NCBI GenBank assembly: GCA_018350325.1
Contig: JAEVLN010000015.1
Span: 124,001-188,000 of the forward strand
Reading direction: 5' to 3'
Origin: Globodera rostochiensis
Taxonomy: Eukaryota; Nematoda; Chromadorea; Rhabditida; Heteroderidae
Length of the DNA: 64,000 nt
In this document: positions 34,709 through 44,666 of the stretch, one piece after another
Layout: every line of letters starts with the position of its first letter
How positions within the stretch are numbered: the stretch's first letter is position 1
The notes under the pieces: generated by a model
Told to the model about the DNA's origin: nothing
Seen by the model: the letters and a program-made list of their open reading frames with translations, nothing else
The model's database searches: none
Made by a program: the position numbers and the translations under genes

Positions 34709-34976
34709 CAGGGGCCTGGTGCTCGTCTTCGGGTTAAGTGCTAAACCCGGTTAACGGGCCTAAACCCGGGTTAACGATAGAGGATTGGGGTGCTCGTCTT
34801 TGGGTTCTTAACCCGGGTTAAGGCTTAACCCGGGTTAACGCTTAACCCGGGTTAAGTTAACCCGGGTTGTTAAAGACGAGCACCCCATTTTTATTGGTCC
34901 GTTAACCCGGGTTAAATAAACCCGGGTTTAGCCGTTAACCCGGGTTAACTTAACCCGAAGACGAGCACCAGGCCCC
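34709..34976. mobile_element. Foldback element of TTAACCCGGGTTAA words
   Basis: The ends are inverted repeats beginning GGGGCCTGGTGCTCGTCTTC, and the inside is almost only reiterated TTAACCCGGGTTAA, with a second inner GGTGCTCGTCTT. The DNA can fold into many alternative hairpins. I could not see a clear target duplication. No coding frame. Confidence 0.65.
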
Positions 34977-35755
34977 AGATGTATGGTTGTACAGGACCGA
35001 TCAGAAGTATGGACGATTTTCTCACTTTACCAATATCTGAAAATCCGTGGCAGGGGCAAAATGTTAAAGCAAAATTTCTGCCGCCCAATTTTCCCCCCAT
35101 CGCGCAATTTCCGATTAGTTTAATGGCGCGCAATTTAAAAGACTTATACGTTCCCTCATAAAAATTCGTTCTACTTCACAGGTTTTACATCCTATTTTTA
35201 GAATTATCATAAAATTCTATTTCTCATTTCTTTTTAAAGAAAAAGAAATAAAAGAGAGAGATCGAATTTTAACATTTAACTAAATTTTGGGGAAGAGCCT
35301 CGCGTCGCATGGAAATCAAATGATTGCTTGAGGCTATGCCGCCCGTATGTATGAGAAAATGACTTTTTTGGCTTTTCTGCATTTTTAGATGTTTTTCGTC
35401 AATCTTAAAAATATATTCTAATAAAATTAAAAAATGACTAATCAAAATTCGGAACAAAATTGTTGATTTTTCCCCTTTCTTACTTAATCATTTTTGGAAG
35501 CTCTGCCAAACCTTCGAACACTTGAAAGAGTCGCCACTTTCAATACCAATGGTTTAGTTGCCAAATACAAACTACGAACGGAAAATTTGACAAAAAAATG
35601 ATACCTGATCAGAAAAGTCTGGAAATCTAATTTTTGGAAAAAAAGTGGTTGATCGCAAATTTCAATAGAAATCGGAAATGTGTTGGATAAAATTAATCGA
35701 TAATAATGCCCTTAAAAATTGCGGTTCGTGGGATTTGTTCCTTCTTTTCGTATCA

Positions 35756-36221
35756 TTAGACTCTGATAGATTTGTCCGCAGTCACTTCGGCTTCCAAAAT
35801 CGCCGTGTCGTTCTTCGCGTCGTACCATCCGTTCTTCGGGTCCATCAATTTCTAAATTAAGTTTTTTAAGCTCAGACATGCTCGGAACGGCATTTACATT
35901 TATATCATCTAACCTTAAATGACATTAAATAAGGAAATGCCGAAAAAATTTCTGACCCGCGTAAAGCACAGCGATTGCATTGCCTCCGTTCAGTCCCCGC
36001 AAATCGTCCGCGTAAATGAAGCTGAGCATCGCCTTGAACGCGCTCACCTCCACGTCGGGCACCTCCACAGGCTTAGTCCCTACCGCATGAGCTAAAAAAA
36101 TCTACGCACACGTCCCAGCGGCGACGGCGGCGGCAGCCTTTGCATTTTCAGCGTCAAAACGGAACATTGTCTCGAACACGTCGGAGGCCGTCCCCAGAAG
36201 TGCTTTATGTGCAGGCAGAAG
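35756..36221 (-). pseudogene. Second BTB-MATH fragment, centre deleted
   Basis: Minus strand: 36221-36108 has KLLPAHKALLGTASDVFETM and an Ala-rich loop; 36078-35960 has TKPVEVPDVEVSAFKAMLSF; then directly 35853-35756 has the MATH end (MDPKNGWYDAKNDTA, stop TAA). The remaining BTB, BACK and most of MATH are missing, so it is a deleted copy of the locus at 31346-33489. Confidence 0.75.
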
Positions 36222-36311
36222 CTTTAAATCCAAAAAGGTTGAGAAATATTTAACTCAAATGGACTCGCCTCCTTTTCGTCTCCGGTAGATGGGTATTTCT
36301 ACTTATAGTTA

Positions 36312-37125
36312 CCGTATATACTGTTTTAATTCCACACCCTGTAATAATGTCACCCCCTGTAATAATGTCGCCCTTTCTGAGGAGGTTGGAAAATAATGTC
36401 GCCCCCTGTAATAATGTCGCAGTCTCACCCTTTAATAATGTCGCACCCATTTCAAATTATAAATCCAAATTTATCATTTCTCTTCCACTGGCTAAATTTG
36501 ATGAGATGTAACGGGAAAAAACTATGAGTGTGTTTCAAGTATGTACCCAGTATTTTTTTCGGGCAGGAGCTAAAAGTCGATTTTTAGGGGTGCATTTTTG
36601 GAGCTTATTGCATTTTTCTTAAGGAATTTTTTCGAAAAAAAGTTGGATTTTAGGGGTGCATTTTTTGAAATTTGAAAAAGGCATTTTTAGGGGTGCATTT
36701 TTGGAGCTTATTGCATTTTTTTTAAGGAATTTTTTCGAAAAAAAGTTGGATTTTAGGGGTGCATTTTTGGCTTTTATAGATTTTACTTAAAGAATTTTTC
36801 TAGAAGAAAATTTTCTCCAAAATCAATTTGGAGGTCAAATTTTTGTGTTTTTTGATGGAATTTGCCAAGAAAATTGGTTCAAAAACTACAAATTTTGCAA
36901 AACAAAAGGACCCCTTTTGGGGTGTTTCTCAAAAATATTTTCGCCATCTGAAATATGGAAATTGTGAGGAAAAAGTGAAGAATTTTCGTGATAGATGAAC
37001 CTATCGCCAAACAATTTGAAAATTAATGTCGCTCCCTGTAATAATGTCTCACCCTGTAATAATGTCGCCCTTTCTGAGGAGGTTGAAAAATAATGTCGCA
37101 TGTGGAATTAAAACAGTATATACGG
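36312..37125. mobile_element. TA-flanked MITE with TAATAATGTCGCCC words
   Basis: Inverted ends begin CCGTATATACTGTTTTAATT and are flanked by TA on both sides, as for Tc1/mariner-type insertion. Both subterminal zones repeat CCTGTAATAATGTCGCCC, and the centre (36570-36800) carries tandem TTTTAGGGGTGCATTTTT units. No transposase frame, so non-autonomous. Confidence 0.75.
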
Positions 37126-37250
37126 TAGGTATTTGTATCTTATCAGGGACTGGCTCGGATCCAAATAAAAATACTACCAAGACAAAACCCCCCCTGGCGC
37201 CGCCTTCGAACACTTACCGCTCCACTATGTTTAGTTGCCGAGTACCAACT

Positions 37251-37796
37251 AGGGTAGGTCCCGGGGGGGGGGGGGGGGGGGATCCCCGGTCAAACCGGGG
37301 ACGGGGATACCGGGGACGGACAAACCGGGGATCCCCGTTTTCGGGGATGAGCAAACCGGGGAACGGGGATCCCCGTACGGGGATGGGCAAAATCCATTTT
37401 TAGGGGTGCATTTTTGAAAAAATGCAATTTTTTGGGACACCTTGCACTCAAGCGGGTCCGAACCCAGGCCGCAACATAAGAATTGCGGGAAGACAAACCA
37501 ATAGGACACCAATTCACTTGAGAAGACTCACCTGAAAGTATTGAAATCTTTTGTAAAAAAGCACAACTCAACCAAAATTCAAACAGTAAATCAATATAAT
37601 TATTAAAATTCCTGATGTGATGGCCATCTTTAGGGGTGCATTTTCATCCCCGCCCACCCCGGGGATGAGGACCGGGGATCCCCGTTTTCGGGGATGGACA
37701 AACCGGGGAACGGGGACGGGGACGGGGATGAGAATGGCCGGGGATCCCCGGTTTTCCCCGTCCCCGTCCCCCCCCCCCCCCCCCGGGACCTACCCT
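37251..37796. mobile_element. GC-rich element with 10-bp target duplication and poly-G/poly-C ends
   Basis: The ends are AGGGTAGGTCCCGGGGG and its reverse complement, directly followed inward by long G and C runs and CCGGGGATCCCCG palindromic words. Flanks are the direct repeat AGTACCAACT (37241-37250 and 37797-37806). The surrounding sequence matches uninterrupted relatives near 31190 and 35570. The middle (about 37400-37650) contains a tRNA-like B-box region and ordinary DNA. Frames here only translate the repeats. Confidence 0.8.
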
Positions 37797-37806
37797 AGTA
37801 CCAACT

Positions 37807-40800
37807 ACGAACGGAAAATGCCAACCGGCACAGTCCAAATTGGGATTCTTCATAATTAAATAATGAAACAAGAAATTATTTTGTTGTTAGTGGCAATGCC
37901 CATCAGTGTTTTTTTGTGCCCTTAGGCTTTATACGGATTTGGAGTGCAATTGGACAACTTCTGAAATAAATTTAGCTGTTCTACTGCATTTTATGCGTCT
38001 CTTTTATGACTTCGATTTGGGAAGGAGACGGCCCGACTCGAAAATGAGATTTTTAAGGGTATATTTTTGGTTTTTATTGCATCTTCTTAAGAATTTTTGA
38101 AAGGCAAACCGCATTTCTTAAGGATTTTTCTTTAAAATTTTCTTATTTTTATTTGCTCTAGTGATTTTTTGAAGAATTTTTAGTCGCATCGATTTCCGAA
38201 AAAAGAAATTACTGACCATTAAGATTTTGGGGTACCAAATACGAACACTTTAAAATGTTCTAAAATCTCATAAAACATTAGTTCTTATGTAGTAATTACG
38301 GTAATAGTGTGTTTTGCCCCCCCCCCTCCTCGTAGAATCCAAATATGACCTTCTTTAGACCAGTTTCGAACCGTGCCCGAATTCGGACAATTTTTCAAAA
38401 ACTCAAAAATTTTCAAAAATCAGTTTCGGATTCAAATCCTTAAAGGGGTGCACATTTCGCTTTTTTGCTGTATTTTTTTCTTAGCAACTTTTCCGAAAAA
38501 TGGCAAAATAGCCACTGAACCCCCGAATTTCCGAAACTGATGACCTCCTCCGAACCCGAATTCGAACAATTTATCGAAAAAAAATCAAATTTTCCAAAAA
38601 TCAAATGTGCCCTTAATTTTTGACTTTTTTGGGGCATATATAGACGCATATTTGGCAATCGATTCCATCGCTAGTCAATAATGTTATAAAGTCTGCTGCA
38701 TTTTTTTCCGTTTACAATTTCTATCATAAAATAATTAATTTAGCTAAAATCTTAATGATTTTATGTACTGCTGGCGCTCTTAGCAACAGTATTAACATCT
38801 CTCTTATTTTTAAATTCCATAGAATTGCGGTGGCGCTTAAATAAGAAATATAAAAACATATACATAACATATGCATGTGTATATTCTAGGCTAACAAAAA
38901 GGCGTTGAACACGAATGTCTGAGAGTTCAGAGATTTTCGTAAACGTCGACGAACCTAAACCCCCGGATTTCGAACAACCGGAACTAAATTATCACAAACT
39001 TCTTCACAAGCATTTGAGAAATTTTATAGCTCAAAATTGTTGGCATCAAATTTTGTAGTGAATGTGAAAGTGCAAAAAAACATTTTACATTCATAGCTTA
39101 GGCCTAAGATTTTTGGGTTTACCATTTTTTCTGCAGCTTTGTTTAGGCGATTTATGCACGAAAAACCTGGTTTTAGTAGGAAATTTCGTCGTTTTAACGA
39201 GGCTATTCGGACCTAAAAATCCTATTTTAACTGTTTTTCTCTAGATTTTTTTTTTTAATTTAAAAAAAAATAAGAAATATCTCGAAGGATAATTTTACCA
39301 TGAAAAAACCCTAATTCTTTTACTGGGTGAAAAAGGAGCGCACCATTTTTTCTTTTTTAAAACAATTTTTTTTCTATTTTTAGGAAAATTTTAAATTCCG
39401 CAATCGCAGGGCTGCCAACTGTCCTTTTTTTAAAGATTTGTCCTTTTTTGAGGTACCCCAATCTTTAAAAATTGAAATGTCCTTTTTTAAAGATTTATCC
39501 TTTATTTAAGCTACACGTCCTTTTTGTCCTCTATTTGAGTTTTTGGAGCTTTTTGAAGAATTTTTGTTTAAATTTTGAATAATCTTAGACAGATGGCCAA
39601 ATGTGTTAGTTTTCAAGCTTTTTCGCATTCTTTTTTGAATTTTCGCTCCAAAATGTAACATTCGACAAATTCCGAATCGGACCCGAATTCGAACAAATTT
39701 TAGAAAATCAATTTTAGCCTCAAAATCATTCAAAAAGCAAATTTGATCATTCCTTTGCCTTTTCGTTGTAATTTTGGCTTTTTGAATGATTTTGAGGCTA
39801 AACTTGATTTTAGAACATTTAATTTTCTAAAATTTGTTCGAATTCGGGTCCGGGGTTCAAATTGGTCGAAATGGAGTTTTGGAATCTACAGGCCCGGTAT
39901 CTCTAGAAAAATCTTTTTATCGACTTGAAAACTAATTTGTATTTTTCTGAAAGGGGGGGGGGTATAAACTTAACTGTTACCGTGTCCGACAACAGTGGAC
40001 ATAAAACCCCAACTAGGCCTTCCCTATGTAACTGTTGTACACTGTATTCCCTATGTAATTGCTATTGTTGGTATTTATTCCTATAATTGTATATATGTAT
40101 ATGTACCTCTATGTAATTATTATAACTGTTGACCAACAACTTCTCCATGCTCAAGATGGCACACTTTTTATCCAAATCAAGTTCTCGGTGTCGTAAAAAA
40201 CTAATCTTTTGCATGCTTCTTTTCTAGGATTAAAAAGCATAGAATCTGAGTTTTCTCCCATATAAAAAACTGACAAAAGCAAAGTTCCGATGGCATTTGA
40301 ATTGTGTATATGGTGGTTCAGATCCCGACCGTGTAAATGGTTTTTCCAACTTTTTACAATTTTTCATGTAATATCAAAAAAAAATTTCCCGGAGGGGAAC
40401 TAAAAAGCTAGAAAAAATACCGTAAGCATCAAAACACAAAATTTATCATAAAAAACTCAAGTAGAGACAGAATATACAAAGTGAAAATAATAATATGTAA
40501 TTGATAAAGCCACAATACTAAGGATAATTGTACAATGAGATATAAATGCAGTCTGTTTCAGGTGGCACAATACGCGCCTTTGCATCAAATACATTCTTAA
40601 AAAAGTAAAAAGTCTTAATTCATTTGAAATTAGTTAGTAAGTATTAATTATTATATTAAAATTAGTAAAGTATTAATTAGGAGTTGTTCACGGTCGGTTA
40701 ACCGAACCAAAACCAAACCGGTGATCGTAAAACCGGCCTAACCGGAAACCGGATGTACTTTCGGTTCGGGACCAGTACTGAAATGTCTGGGACTGAAATT

Positions 40801-40903
40801 TAGTCCCGGTTTTTTTTCAAGCTCCGTTATAAATGGTCCCAGTTTTTTCCAAAACGTTTTTTTGTCCAGTAGTCCAGGTTTTTTTGACCGTAGTTAGTAA
40901 AGT
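37807..40903. other. Gene-free, repeat-rich stretch
   Basis: No exon series found. It holds copies of the dispersed TTCGAATTCGGG repeat (38340-38400, 38520-38590, 39660-39720, 39830-39900), a TCCTTTTTTAAAGATT word patch (39420-39530), a run of nine G near 39953, a TATG/TGTATA microsatellite zone (40080-40140) and an AACCGG word patch (40690-40880). Confidence 0.45.
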
Positions 40904-41328
40904 CTAATAACAACCAATAAAACTGACTTGTTGTCTACTGATCGGATCATCAACTGTTTTGGCACTAATTTTATGAACTACTGCTGGTTTCTTGGCCTTT
41001 TTCACAGATCGTGAATTTCCTCTTCTGCCGTTGTTGGCATTGCCTTTGCCCGTTGCTTTGCCCGTCCATTCACTGCTGTCCATGTTTTGCAGCACGTGCG
41101 AGGCGTTCAAATGGCCTAACGCCGGCGGCTTCCACTCCCCAGCAAGCGCTTGTTGGTGGTCAACAACTTTGGTGTTTCCTGCTGCTGCAGTTGCACCAAC
41201 GCCATTCAGCATAGTCGAGGACACGAGAAGCAGTCCAACAGTCAGAGTTCGGGCAATTTTGCCAACTCTTCCACTACCTCCAGTAATTACGTACGGTAAA
41301 TCGCCCCCTGGTTGGTTGTTGTCCGGAT
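40904..41328 (-). CDS. Exon of putative effector with CLE-type variable-domain-like segment
   Basis: A single exon runs from a TTTCACAG acceptor at 41328 to TAG at 40904, about 141 codons entered in phase 1. Near its start lie GGSGRVGKIARTLTVGLLLV and SSTMLNGVGATAAAG, a basic patch then a hydrophobic stretch. That order, with a small-residue tail, resembles my recollection of the variable domain of CLE-like effector precursors in cyst nematodes. The rest is hydrophilic (ALAGEWKPPALGHLNAS, a Lys/Arg-rich RRGNSRSVKKAKKP) and ends RQQVSFIGCY. No CLE peptide motif is present at the C terminus. No signal-peptide exon was found in the 500 bases upstream, where the pectate lyase ends, so the gene is partial or its leader is remote. 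Real coding is likely; the CLE link is a lead only. Confidence 0.45.
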
Positions 41329-41832
41329 CTGTGAAATAAGTACAATTGCGATCCCTGATTTACAGAAATTTTAAAACTAAAAAATCATTTAACGATTTTA
41401 AATGTACACATTAGAGAAGTAACCGTTTGCAGGATTTCCAGATTTTTTGTGTACATCCCACAAACCCTTAAGCCAATTTAAGAGTTTACATATCTTTTTG
41501 TTATGATCAGTTTAATGATACGATCCTACGGTGCCATCATATGACGGCATACGGACGTAATTTCCGGACCGATCCGAATACAGACCGGGGCAATAACTTG
41601 CTTCAACTTAACTGATTCAGACATTCTAAAAGCCATTCGGAATCTATCGTAGAGTTGAATTCTACCGTTAAGCTACTTACGATTGGGCTAATATAAAAAA
41701 TGTATGGCCAAACCTCGCCACCCCGCCCCCCAAAAAATTGGGATTTTTAGACTTTTTATGGCTATAACTTTTTTGAGGTTTGTTCTTAGCTTAACAAAAG
41801 CCTTTTAACGGTTTTCAAATTATAATTAGAGA

Positions 41833-43317
41833 CTAACTGTCATTTGGCATTGGCACCAAGCTGTAGGTACAGGGCCCACCTCCCTGTTGAGTTGGTAAGA
41901 ACTCGGCAACCGGTTGCATGTACTTCATACTAGTGGCACCGTTGTATGACTATAAATTTAAAAATATAAATACAAAAATAACAAAAATTTAACAAAAGAA
42001 TGGTTTACTTGACAAATGTATTTTGTAGCAGTATTCGGCGAATTCTGTCCATACAAAGCCAGTCCAGAAATTGAAGCCGTGTCACCGTAGTTTTCGTTTA
42101 GTGCTAAAATATAAATTTAAAATTTTAATGAATAAAAATTATAAATTTACAAGCAATCGTAAGGCCAGGTCCCAGTATTTTAACATTGGAAATTTGCACA
42201 TTGCGTTGCATCTGATCTTCACAGTTTCCACAAGAACACCAGAGTTTGCCATAACGTCCTTTATAATTAATTACAATAATTAAAAGTGGTAAGTAAAATG
42301 ATTTGCGTATTAATTTTGAATTTCAGAATTTGACTATTTTCATGCAAAACCACCACCTTCCGCACAGAAGTCCTGTATGATGGTTGTTCCACGGCCAGAT
42401 TGTGTGAAATACTGTATAAAATATTACTTTTTAATTTAATTTAAATATATTATTTTAATTTAATTTAAATGTAAATGTAAATTAATTCTTTCCACTTTAA
42501 CCTTATCCGGCGAGCCTCGACCAACTCCTCCAATCACTTGATATGTGTAGAAAATGTCGGGGCTTTTGTACCCAAAGCCGGCACCGTGGTAACACAATGT
42601 TTTAAAGCTTCAAATTGTTTAATTATTAATTAATTAATTTTTCAAAATTTTTACAAAATGTTTTTGAGCACGCAGTTGCCTTCACAGTAAATTCCCATGC
42701 CGGGCTTGTCGAAAATGGCATTTTCAATGGTCACACCGTCCGCCAGCACCATCAAATACTGCATATTGCCGTTGTTCAGATCGCATGCACCATTCAGAAT
42801 GTCGTCACCGCCGACAAATGTTGTGTAATCGAAGTTCTTATACTAAAAAATGAAGCTTAAAGAATTCAGAGAATCAAAATGTTGATAATGAAAATAATAA
42901 ATCCAAAAGGTCTCAACTCGAGAAATAAACGGTTTTTTGGATCTCGGCTCTCGAGGTCAATTGGGCTCGGTTCACAAAAAGTCTCAGGTTTTTTGGGGTT
43001 TGGCTCTCGGGGTCAAGTCTCGTTTCTCAATTCGAGAATTTTTGAAGGTCTCGATCTCGAGTCCCAAAAAGTCTCAGTTTTTTAGAGTCTCGAGTCTCGG
43101 TAAATTTTGAGTCTCGAACATCCCTAAAGTCTGTGTATTCGCAAACCTCAGAAATACGTATTGTTGATGGTACTGAAATTGTTTGGCTCGACGGAGGGAA
43201 GTCGCACAGCGCGTGCAATTGGAGAATTTGCACAAAAATTGTGAAGAGAATAAAAAAAAGCATTTGTAAAGTGGATGTTTTCACGAAAAAATAGCCAAAT
43301 ATTTTATTTTGTTTCAA
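41833..43317 (-). CDS. Secreted pectate lyase, polysaccharide lyase family 3
   Basis: Exons 43317-43147, 42842-42655, 42607-42502, 42411 to about 42351, 42258-42151, 42103-42009 and 41949-41833 join in phase to about 281 codons. Signal peptide: hydrophobic run QMLFFILFTIFVQILQLHA after a Lys-rich start. PL3 hallmarks follow in order: LADGVTIENAIFDKPGMGIY, CEGNCVLKN, YFTQSGRGTTIIQDF, YGKLWCSCGNC, QISNVKI and LNENYGDTASISG. PL3 enzymes cleave de-esterified pectate by beta-elimination with calcium; in plant-parasitic nematodes they are secreted from the pharyngeal glands and soften host cell walls during invasion. Length is near the usual size for nematode members. The donor of exon 4 is ambiguous by 3 or 6 bases (the GGTGGTGG run). 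Intron 1 holds a TCTCGAG word element. Family assignment is firm; activity is not proved. Confidence 0.85.
42900..43132. repeat. TCTCGAG word element inside pectate lyase intron 1
   Basis: GGTCTCGAGTCTC-like words recur about ten times in both orientations in 230 bases. The same words form a small cluster at 25545-25590. It lies wholly within the 304-base intron between exons 1 and 2. Confidence 0.6.
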
Positions 43318-44666
43318 TACATTAAAAAATAGGAATTACTTTTTAATTTTAAAAATTACTTGAGAAAAAAATATATAAAAAAGAATTTATATTCTCCGCT
43401 TCCTGCTCAAAGTGCGGTTACATAATTATTAAGTAATTATTTTTTAGGATTAAGTTTTGTTGCAAATTTTTGCCCAAAAAACGCATAAACCAATTCAGCT
43501 TCTTAACGAGAAATTTATTTTTTTTAAAAAGAGCTCGAAAATAATTTTTATTTAAATATATTAAAAATGTTTTATATTATATCATAAATGAATTTATTTT
43601 CATTTTACTTATATTATTCACCAAACTGACTTTTGACAGAGGGGAAATAATTGATTCATCTAATAAACATATTGAAAGAATATTTTTTTATGAATAATGG
43701 CAAAAATTTACTCTCTAAAATAGTGCCAAATATTGTAACGTGGACTTGGGCACATGGAATTTTGAACGTGGCTTGGCGGCACATGGAGGAATATGGACAA
43801 AGTGCCCAAATACAATAACGTGGAATGGCGGCACATGGAATATGGGGAGAAAAAGGGCAAAATATTGGAAAAAAATTTTACCGATTTTTTAATTATATTA
43901 AATATTTTAATTTGTTTTAAATCGGCAAAAAAAAAGAAGCTGGGCAACATTAAAATACGGGCAAAAATATGGCCCCAATTAGAATATGAAGAAAATGCCA
44001 AAAATATAAATAACCAAATTCTGCTCTAGAACTTTTTTTGTTTTGGCATTTTACGCAATTTTATGTTAACATAAAAAATATGGACATTATCAATTTACAA
44101 ATGAGTAATGAAAGAATATGAGTCCTGTCGCTGAGAAAAGCCGTCCACTTTCAGTGCTCGTCGCTGGCGTTGGTGCACCAATTGACCCCCCCCCCCCCCC
44201 AATTTATTTGAATTTAATTGCCGGTATACATAAAGTTAGTGGATCCCGTTTTTGCTTCAACATTTGTGACTCAGAGAAGAAGCATTTAGCGTTTTTGTCA
44301 AATTAATGAACGAATAGAGACCATCCATTGGCTCGGCTTTACAATTTCTACGACCTTTCCCATATAAGTGCATTTACGGTTTGACGGGGGGTCGCCTCCG
44401 CGGCTTCGGTAGAGGAAATCGTGACGGAGGCTTATTGTCTTACATTCTCATCAATCAATTTTTGAATATGAAACATTTCTTTTTTGCGAGAAAAACCTTT
44501 AAAAAAATTTTATTTTAAAACATTTAAATATTTGCGCTACTCGTCTCATCCGAACGAATGTATAACGCATCTCCGGTTTATGTGTTGTTTTGGAAGCTCT
44601 AAACTTTGTGTTTGAAATGCATAAATTTATTTATCCAAAAAAAATCTATAAAAAAAGGTCAATTTT
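43318..44666. other. Intergenic, no gene supported
   Basis: AT-rich. At 43735-43850 the phrase ACGTGGA...GGCACATGGA is repeated twice in tandem. A run of fourteen C is at about 44188-44201. Frames in this interval are unsupported. Confidence 0.4.
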
